A stretch of DNA of 45,267 nucleotides from Bradyrhizobium sp. JYMT SZCCT0180. GTDB lineage: Bacteria > Pseudomonadota > Alphaproteobacteria > Rhizobiales > Xanthobacteraceae. The DNA lies in NCBI RefSeq assembly GCF_018130165.1, contig NZ_JAFCLZ010000041.1, positions 1 through 45,267 of the forward strand. The letters are read 5' to 3'. This document shows, piece after piece, positions 40,810-45,267 of this stretch; the stretch's first letter is position 1; each line of letters starts with the position of its first letter. The translations under genes were made by a program, and so were the position numbers. The notes beneath the pieces were generated by a model. It had not been told where the DNA came from. It did not search any database and saw nothing but the letters and a program-made list of their open reading frames with translations.

Positions 40810-40890
40810 ATGAAGCGGCGTCACTTCATTGCGGCGCTCGGTGGCGCAGCGGCAGCGTGGCCTTCTCGGCTGTGGGCCCGGCGCTGGGAC
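40810..40890 (+). pseudogene. Signal-peptide remnant of an ABC substrate-binding protein
   Basis: The ATG at 40810 starts MKRRHFIAALGGAAAAWPSRLWARR, which is the leader of PF04392 substrate-binding proteins (typically MKRREFI-LLGGAAAAWPLAARAQ). At about 40880 the frame enters the 185-bp intergenic repeat and soon stops. Only the first 25 or so residues of the gene survive, so a deletion or insertion removed the rest. Confidence 0.65.
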
Positions 40891-41069
40891 CGTTTTTTTC
40901 GTCCTCAAGCTGCCAACTGAGGTACTCTGAACTCGTTCGAAAAGTTCAGTCTAGTTGCGATAATTGTGCTGTTCTGACCCGGTGGCAACGTTGCCGGCGG
41001 TCGGGGCGACCCCGGTGCAGTGAAGCCTGGGCCGCCTATCCAGGGCTCAAGGGGGCACCAAACTCAGGC
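40881..41069. repeat. Intergenic repeat of about 185 bp, copy 1
   Basis: Matches 43673-43856 in the same orientation, at roughly 85-90% identity by eye. It begins with GCGCTGGGACCG and seven Ts, which in copy 2 is the right arm and tail of a terminator; here the left arm is missing. The two copies bracket the whole heat-shock operon. Confidence 0.85.
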
Positions 41070-41105
41070 ACCATAACCCCGGCCCTAAAAAAATTTGCAG
41101 GGCCT

Positions 41106-41132
41106 CTTGAAACTTTTTTGGGCCCAAAATAT
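41106..41132 (+). promoter_or_regulatory. Candidate RpoH (sigma-32) heat-shock promoter
   Basis: CTTGAAA (41106-41112) and, 10 bases on, CCCAAAATAT (41123-41132) resemble the sigma-32 consensus CTTGAAA / CCCATNT. The gap is slightly short. It lies directly before the ROSE element and hsp20, and the operon itself encodes RpoH. Confidence 0.55.
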
Positions 41133-41226
41133 TTGGCTGTCGCCGGATGCCAAATGGTCCGGTGCGGGCGTCGGCGGATGTCCGACGCGCTGCTTGTATC
41201 CATGTTGCTCAACGGAGGATGTGGCT
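41130..41226 (+). promoter_or_regulatory. ROSE element (RNA thermometer) in the hsp20 leader
   Basis: The 5' leader ends TTGTATCCATGTTGCTC, AAC, GGAGGAT, GTGGCT and then the ATG, the conserved 3' part of ROSE elements. TTGCTC (41205-41210) can pair with the Shine-Dalgarno GGAGGA (41214-41219) with the characteristic unpaired G. A preceding perfect hairpin, GCGTCGG (41168-41174) with CCGACGC (41182-41188), corresponds to the helix in front of it. In Bradyrhizobium such leaders block translation of small heat-shock genes at normal temperature and melt on heating. Confidence 0.85.
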
Positions 41227-41676
41227 ATGAGGACTTTCGACTTTACTCCCTTCGCGCGGTCGAGCATCGGCTTCGACCACTTGTTCGACCTTCTGAACAA
41301 TCCGCAGTTGGCGGAAGATCAAGGCGGCTACCCGCCGTATGATATCGTTCGGACTGGCGCCGACACCTATCGCATCGCGGTAGCAATCGCCGGCTTCACA
41401 CCCGACGAGATCACGGTCACCAGCCAACAAAATCTCCTGACGGTGGAAGGCCGCAAGGCGAATGAGGACAACCAGCAGTACCTGCATCGTGGCATCTCGG
41501 CCCGAGCCTTTACGCGCCGCTTCAATCTTGAAGACCACGTTGAAGTCGAGCAGGCAAATTACGACAACGGCCTGCTGCAGATCGATCTGGTTCGCAAGAT
41601 CCCCGAAGCGATGAAGCCTCGGAAGATCGCAGTCGGCAGCGGCTCCAAACCGATGAAATCGCTAAACGCGGCTTAG
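41227..41676 (+). CDS. Small heat-shock protein Hsp20 (IbpA type)
   Basis: A 149-residue ATP-independent chaperone. The N-terminus MRTFDFTPFARSSIGFDHLFDLL is typical of rhizobial class A Hsp20. The alpha-crystallin domain runs about 36-130 (YPPYDIVRTGADTYRIAVAIAGFTPDEITV, LLTVEGRK, RGISARAFTRRFNLEDHVEV, YDNGLLQIDLVRKIPE). The C-terminal PRKIAVG carries the I-x-V oligomerisation motif. It holds unfolding proteins during heat stress. Its translation is controlled by the ROSE leader, and transcription probably by the RpoH-type promoter upstream. It is the first gene of an operon that includes rpoH. An upstream in-frame extension lies inside the ROSE leader and is rejected. Confidence 0.95.
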   Translation: MRTFDFTPFARSSIGFDHLFDLLNNPQLAEDQGGYPPYDIVRTGADTYRIAVAIAGFTPDEITVTSQQNLLTVEGRKANEDNQQYLHRGISARAFTRRFNLEDHVEVEQANYDNGLLQIDLVRKIPEAMKPRKIAVGSGSKPMKSLNAA

Positions 41677-41690
41677 GAACGAACGGGTAC

Positions 41691-41722
41691 GGGGCGGTTC
41701 TACCTCCTGCTCGAACCGCCCC
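41691..41722 (+). terminator. Hairpin between hsp20 and the next gene
   Basis: GGGGCGGTTC (41691-41700) and GAACCGCCCC (41713-41722) form a perfect 10-bp stem around a 12-base loop. There is no T-run, so it is more likely a partial terminator or RNA-processing/stability hairpin that lowers downstream expression relative to hsp20. Confidence 0.55.
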
Positions 41723-41744
41723 TTCAAACAAAATGGAGGGAACG

Positions 41745-42071
41745 ATGTCTATTTCACCTACGTCTGCCGTAGAGATTGACGCGCTGCTGCACCCAGCGCG
41801 CGCATTCAGCCATCCCATGGACGTTGTCCGGGACACCCATCTCTCTCTGTACGAGAAGCGCGCGATCCTGTCGTCCTGGGCATCAGATGCCTGTGCGGTG
41901 GAGGACTTCCCGAAATTTCGCCAGCTTTCCGGCGCTGCCCCCGTGAAGTTCGACGACATCATGGACGCATTGCGTGTTCTGGATTCCGAACTGGATGGCA
42001 GGGGTGGTCCCACTCAACGCATTGGCGTTCGCTCAAGTCCTCAAGAATCCGGAGAGGCCCCACCCCTGTAA
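41745..42071 (+). CDS. Conserved hypothetical protein of the heat-shock operon
   Basis: A 108-residue protein. AFSHPMDVVRDTHLSLYEKRAILSSWASDACAVEDFPKFRQLSG and then FDDIMDALRVLDSEL match a small alphaproteobacterial family (FxHPxDVVxDxxLsxxEKRAILASWASDAxAVExxPxLRxxPG) that often lies near stress genes. It is predicted helical and cytoplasmic; the function is unknown. GGAGGGA at 41733-41739 supports the ATG at 41745. Confidence 0.75.
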   Translation: MSISPTSAVEIDALLHPARAFSHPMDVVRDTHLSLYEKRAILSSWASDACAVEDFPKFRQLSGAAPVKFDDIMDALRVLDSELDGRGGPTQRIGVRSSPQESGEAPPL

Positions 42072-42099
42072 CTGTCGCCTGCGATGAGGAGCGAACAAC

Positions 42100-42219
42100 A
42101 TGCTGTTCGAACGACCGGACGTGAAGAAAGTGCTCGCGATGACCGGGTGCCTCCTGAGTCTGACGGTCATCGCTTCCATCATCTTGAGCGGTGTTCGACC
42201 GCTGCTCTGGCTATTGTGA
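42100..42219 (+). CDS. Tiny membrane protein of the heat-shock operon
   Basis: A 39-residue protein: MLFERPDVKKVLAMTGCLL, then SLTVIASIILSGVRPLLWLL. GAGGA at about 42085-42090 precedes the ATG at 42100 at usable spacing. The C-terminal 25 residues form one transmembrane helix. It lies between the 108-residue gene and rpoH with short gaps, so it is almost certainly in the operon. It might act as a membrane stress signal or a regulator of RpoH stability, which is speculation. Confidence 0.55.
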   Translation: MLFERPDVKKVLAMTGCLLSLTVIASIILSGVRPLLWLL

Positions 42220-42244
42220 CTGGAAAACCCTTGGAGACTTACCA

Positions 42245-43219
42245 ATGTACCCGACTGCCGCACTTCCCATACCATCGGTCGGAGCCGGACTGTCTCGTTA
42301 TCTGACCGAAATCAAGAAATTCCCCATCCTCACACCCGAGGAAGAATTTACGTATGCCAAGCGCTGGCGCGAGCACGGTGATCGCGATGCTGCGTATTGT
42401 TTGGTGACCAGCCACTTGCGACTGGTTGCGAAAATCGCCATGCGGTATCGGGGTTATGGCTTGCCCGTCGCCGACATCGTTTCCGAGGGCAACGTTGGTT
42501 TAATGCAGGCTGTGAAGCGGTTCGATCCCGATCGAGGCGTTCGCCTTGCGACCTATGCGATGTGGTGGATTAAGGCGACGATCCAGGAGTACGTCCTTCG
42601 ATCATGGTCACTCGTAAAGATCGCCGGAACCGCTACGCAGAAGAAGTTGTTCTTCAAACTGCGCCGGACCAAGAACGCGATCTCGGCGCTTCAGGATGGC
42701 GATTTGCGGCCGGAACAGGTCAAATTAATCGCTGAGCACCTCGAAGTACCTGAACGAGAAGTGGCCGACATGAACGGCCGTCTGCGGCCCGACGTTTCAT
42801 TGAGCGCCCCGATGCACAATGAGGGCGAGACCGGAGATGCATTGGACTACCTCGTCGACATTGCACCCACTCAGGAATTGCGGTTGGCCGAGGAGCAGGA
42901 AGCTACCCATCGCCACCGAGTTCTGAACGAGGCCCTTCAGACGCTAAACCCACGTCAACGTCACATTTTTGTAGCGCGCCATCTAACAGATGATCCTCTG
43001 AGGCTTGAAACGCTTGCGGCTGAGTATGGAATATCTCGGGAACGCGTCCGGCAGATTGAGCTGCGGGCGTTTCAAAAGGTAAAAGCTGCCATACAGGCAA
43101 CGGCTGGGGGACCGGCGGACCGAACCTATTCTAAAAACACGAAGCGGCCGACGGCTGTTTCAGCCGACGTAAGCGGCGAGCAACGTCGCACAAAAATATG
43201 CCTGACAAAGTCCAACTGA
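42245..43219 (+). CDS. rpoH: RNA polymerase sigma-32 factor RpoH
   Basis: A 324-residue heat-shock sigma factor. Region 2 (about 50-120) contains HLRLVAKIAMRYRGYGLPVADIVSEGNVGLMQAVKRFDPDRGVRLATYAMWWIKATIQEYVL. The RpoH box QKKLFFKLRR (132-141) distinguishes it from other group sigma factors. Region 4 (about 235-295) has LNPRQRHIFVARHLTDDPLRLETLAAEYGISRERVRQIELRAFQKVK. The C-terminal 30 residues are extra and basic. The start at 42245 is chosen over a longer frame (42191) that overlaps the small membrane gene. Being in an operon with a RpoH-type promoter and a ROSE leader suggests positive autoregulation and heat-gated expression. Rhizobia usually have several rpoH paralogues. Confidence 0.95.
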   Translation: MYPTAALPIPSVGAGLSRYLTEIKKFPILTPEEEFTYAKRWREHGDRDAAYCLVTSHLRLVAKIAMRYRGYGLPVADIVSEGNVGLMQAVKRFDPDRGVRLATYAMWWIKATIQEYVLRSWSLVKIAGTATQKKLFFKLRRTKNAISALQDGDLRPEQVKLIAEHLEVPEREVADMNGRLRPDVSLSAPMHNEGETGDALDYLVDIAPTQELRLAEEQEATHRHRVLNEALQTLNPRQRHIFVARHLTDDPLRLETLAAEYGISRERVRQIELRAFQKVKAAIQATAGGPADRTYSKNTKRPTAVSADVSGEQRRTKICLTKSN

Positions 43220-43236
43220 ACTTTACAGGGGAGGAT

Positions 43237-43530
43237 ATGATGAAAAGATTGTTGGCATTCTTGCTGGGCGGCCCTCATCCGTGAGCGATGCCAAGCACCG
43301 GTCTTATAGTCGGCATCATTATAGCGATCATCGTGTGCGGCGTTACAGCCGTCGCAATGATGCTTCGCTGCCTGTATGAGCGAAATCCGTGTGATCGCGT
43401 GGCCAAGTTGGTACTGGAAAACAGGCCCCAAACCCCCGTCCGGGGGCTAGCGCGGACGGGAGCGTGTCAGAGAAAAATCTCCGACCAAAGCGTTGGGCGG
43501 CGGTATGGCGAGCGCCAACCGAAAACCTAA
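43237..43530 (+). CDS. Possible small membrane protein after rpoH, perhaps with a leader peptide
   Basis: A strong ribosome binding site (GGGGAGG) precedes an ATG at 43237 that encodes only 15 residues (MMKRLLAFLLGGPHP). Four bases after its stop, an ATG at 43288 opens 80 residues beginning MPSTGLIVGIIIAIIVCGVTAVAMMLRCLYERNP, with one transmembrane helix; its C-terminal half looks random. Either the pair is a single gene broken by a small change, or a leader peptide is followed by a small membrane protein. Confidence 0.35.
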
Positions 43531-43649
43531 CAGCGGAGTTCGTTGCCGGAAAGGAAATTCGGGAGAGTTGGGGTTTGTACCGGGAACAAGTGGCAATCGG
43601 ACCGAGTTACAATACCCGTCTAATGGAATTTAGACATCGTGACTTAAAA

Positions 43650-43690
43650 GGTCTCAGCGCTCGTCCCCTTAGGCGCTGAGACCGTTTTTT
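43650..43690 (+). terminator. Intrinsic terminator of the heat-shock operon
   Basis: GGTCTCAGCGC (43650-43660) and GCGCTGAGACC (43673-43683) form a perfect 11-bp stem with a 12-base loop, followed by G and seven Ts. This is a classic Rho-independent terminator about 430 bp after rpoH. Its right arm and tail are also the beginning of the 185-bp repeat. Confidence 0.88.
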
Positions 43691-43856
43691 TCGTCCTCAA
43701 GCTGCCAACTGAGTACTCTGTGAAAAGATCAGTCTAGTTGCGACAATTGTGCTGTGCTGACCCCAGTGGCAACCCCGTTACCGGCGGTTGGGGCGGCCCC
43801 GGTGCGGTGAAGCCTGGGCCGCCTATCCACGGCTCAAGGGGGCGCCAAACTCAGGC
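43673..43856. repeat. Intergenic repeat of about 185 bp, copy 2
   Basis: Matches 40881-41069. Shared landmarks are TCGTCCTCAAGCTGCCAACTGAG, CAGTCTAGTTGCGA-AATTGTGCTG, and CCTGGGCCGCCTATCC-GGCTCAAGGGGGC. It ends 5 bp before the response-regulator stop codon on the other strand. No open frame is preserved between the copies. Confidence 0.85.
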
Positions 43857-43860
43857 GGCC

Positions 43861-44253
43861 CTAATTTGTCGGGGCGATAGGCGGGGTCGCGTTAAGCAGA
43901 GTGGAAATTGCGGTTACCAGCTGCGCGGGCGCAAATGGCTTGGTGAGAAGGACGCTGTTCGGCACGCCGTTGACCGGCCATTGGTCGGCGGCAGCACCGG
44001 TCATGTAGATGACGGGAAAATTCGGGTCAATCTCTCTCGCCTGTTTGGCCACTTCCCAACCGTCGATTCTGCCAAGCAGGTTGATATCCGTTACCAACAC
44101 GCGATACGGCAACTTCCTGCCCTTCAGCAAGGTAACGGCTTCCTCGCCGGATGCTGCTAAAGCAGGTTCGTAGCCTCCTTCGCAAAGTGCTTCGTCAAGG
44201 ATCCCTTGAACTTCTGTATCATCTTCGATGATAAGGACCAGTACAGTTTCCAC
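43861..44253 (-). CDS. Single-domain response regulator
   Basis: A 130-residue CheY-like receiver without an output domain. The acidic triad (E10, D11, D12), phosphoacceptor D56 (LVTDINL), T85 (YMTGAA) and K105 (LTKPF) are all present, so it should accept phosphate. The start is a GTG at 44253. Such proteins in Bradyrhizobium commonly pair with HWE or hybrid histidine kinases; the HWE kinase at 36.8-38.3 kb is the only candidate in view, which is an inference. It is monocistronic and convergent with the heat-shock operon. Confidence 0.92.
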   Translation of the reverse strand: METVLVLIIEDDTEVQGILDEALCEGGYEPALAASGEEAVTLLKGRKLPYRVLVTDINLLGRIDGWEVAKQAREIDPNFPVIYMTGAAADQWPVNGVPNSVLLTKPFAPAQLVTAISTLLNATPPIAPTN

Positions 44254-44623
44254 TCGAGTTTCCCAGCGCCGAAAGAAATATCACGCGATCGTCTCGGATT
44301 GGTTCCGCCGCCTATGTATAAAAGTGAACGGAGAATGCGGACGGGTGCCGTCTCATTTCGTTTTCCGGCGGAAAGCAAGGGCAGCTTTCAGATTGGCCAG
44401 CCTTGGCCCGTTTCTCCCTTCACGACCCGGGCCCGGCCTGCCGCCCGGCCGGTGCACCTTTCGTCCCCATGCTGAACCCTTTAGCCGATCTAGCCTTTTT
44501 AGGCGGCCCATTGTTCCCCAAGTACGCATAGCTCCGGGTTTGGAAACTAAGGAGTACGTCCTCTAGCCTGTCGCCATTTGCCACTTTTTCCCGCTAAGTT
44601 GATTAGCGCTGAAGGAGCAGCCA
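44254..44623. other. Divergent intergenic region
   Basis: About 370 bp between the response regulator (minus) and the AMP-binding gene (plus), so it must carry promoters for both. Short open frames have no family resemblance. No clear promoter or operator could be assigned. GAAGGAGCAG at about 44611-44620 is the ribosome binding site of the AMP-binding gene. Confidence 0.4.
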
Positions 44624-45267
44624 ATGGACGGTCTAACGCCGGTTTCGCTCGACGTAGTTCGTTACGACTTGAAGCGGCGAGAAGAATTTACCGGCGGTGG
44701 AACCGCCTCGTGCGCTTCCGAGTGCACGCTGGGCCAGGTCATCGGTTGGACTGCCAGCCGATTCCCGGACCAGCCTGCTATCGTCTCCACCAAGTTTGCG
44801 CCGCTGACGTACCGCGACCTTCAGCGCCAGTTGGACGGCATCCGACGGCAGCTTCGTTTGGCCGGGTTCGATTGCAAGGCCCGGATCGGGGTACTCATGC
44901 CGAGCGGCGCGGAGGCGGTTCTCGCCATCGTGGCGGTAGCCTGCTGCAGCATCGCGGTTCCTCTTGATCCGCGACTGCCCCGGGCGGAGATTGATCAACG
45001 CTTGGACATGCTGCGCCTGAACGCTCTTCTCGTGCCGCAAGGCAGTGCCTCTGATGCGCGTCAGGCGGCTGAGCGGAGAGGGCTTGCCGTGATTGAAGCC
45101 GCTCCGATCGGACACGGTCAGCTTGGACTAGATATCGTCGTGCAGGTCTTTAACTCCCCTGCGATCGACGCCGAGCCTGATCCGGGCTCGCCTGCCTTCA
45201 TCCTGCAGACGTCGGGCACGACCGCGCAGCCAAAGCTCATTCCGTTCAGTCATAGCAATATGCTGGC
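44624..45267 (+). CDS. AMP-binding (ANL superfamily) acyl-/aminoacyl-activating enzyme, 5' part
   Basis: The first 214 codons of an adenylate-forming enzyme, cut by the window end. LGQVIGWTASRFPDQPAIV followed by LTYRDLQRQLDGIRRQLRLAGF is the N-terminal A1/A2 region, IGVLMPSGAEAVLAIVAVACCSIAVPLDPRLPRAEIDQRL is the A2 core, and LQTSGTTAQPKLIPFSH is the A3 phosphate-binding loop (usual form YTSGTTGxPKG, here with A-Q in place of G). It activates a carboxylate with ATP for transfer to CoA or a carrier protein. In Bradyrhizobium similar N-termini open large single-module synthetases, but the rest is outside the window. The start ATG has a good ribosome binding site. Confidence 0.88.
   Translation, partial: MDGLTPVSLDVVRYDLKRREEFTGGGTASCASECTLGQVIGWTASRFPDQPAIVSTKFAPLTYRDLQRQLDGIRRQLRLAGFDCKARIGVLMPSGAEAVLAIVAVACCSIAVPLDPRLPRAEIDQRLDMLRLNALLVPQGSASDARQAAERRGLAVIEAAPIGHGQLGLDIVVQVFNSPAIDAEPDPGSPAFILQTSGTTAQPKLIPFSHSNML

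Noticed and set aside
40803..41342. Open plus-strand frame of 179 codons over the repeat, the ROSE leader and the start of hsp20
   Set aside because: It runs through non-coding repeat and the RNA thermometer in a different frame from hsp20, with composition unlike protein.

Overview
The window looks like chromosome of a Bradyrhizobium-type alphaproteobacterium (Nitrobacteraceae). The evidence is the GC-rich coding, a ROSE RNA thermometer in front of hsp20, ABC substrate-binding proteins with a KRREF leader, an HWE-type sensor kinase and many small proteins of types common in Bradyrhizobium. No rRNA gene, complete tRNA gene or CRISPR array was seen.

Layout. 1-8145 is ordinary host metabolism and signalling: the tail of one ABC substrate-binding protein, a complete paralogue, a TetR regulator divergent from a mandelate-racemase-like enolase-superfamily enzyme, a PAS-PAS-PAS class III nucleotide cyclase, a small RlpA-like secreted protein and a TPR protein. 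8544-16632 is a mobile unit, all on the minus strand: P4-type integrase, a coupled small gene, AlpA, a small gene, primase-polymerase/VapE helicase, 9-bp iterons, small and large terminase subunits and a serine resolvase. There are no capsid, portal, tail or lysis genes, so it resembles a phage satellite or a stripped prophage. 17.2-23.2 kb is a poorly characterised accessory stretch with HEPN-like proteins, an AlbA_2/Schlafen-type protein and several broken genes. 23.4-28.6 kb holds the large serine recombinase / DUF2924 / HTH module, with start and stop codons overlapping, and a decayed second copy of its end. 28.6-32.1 kb holds a DEDDh exonuclease divergent from a PD-(D/E)XK plus DUF2075 ATPase, followed by a GIY-YIG gene that runs into a second, near-identical rlpA copy.

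32.0-36.7 kb is a patchwork: the rlpA repeat, a second serine resolvase, remnants of LigD and of a third recombinase, and small genes, one with its ribosome binding site buried in a hairpin. 36.8-40.6 kb holds an HWE histidine kinase, a decayed gene, tspO, a fasciclin-domain protein and an XRE-cupin regulator. 41.1-43.7 kb is a heat-shock operon: RpoH-type promoter, ROSE element, hsp20, two small genes, rpoH, a possible further small gene and a strong terminator. It is flanked by two copies of a roughly 185-bp repeat. The window closes with a single-domain response regulator and the 5' part of an AMP-binding (ANL) enzyme.

The two rlpA copies are direct repeats of about 735 bp bracketing 26 kb of mostly mobile DNA, which suggests the accessory block was assembled, or could be lost, by recombination between them. 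The best candidates for something undescribed are the terminase-bearing satellite-like island, the HEPN/AlbA_2 cluster, the exonuclease/DUF2075/GIY-YIG cluster, and the hairpin over the TTG start at 36318.
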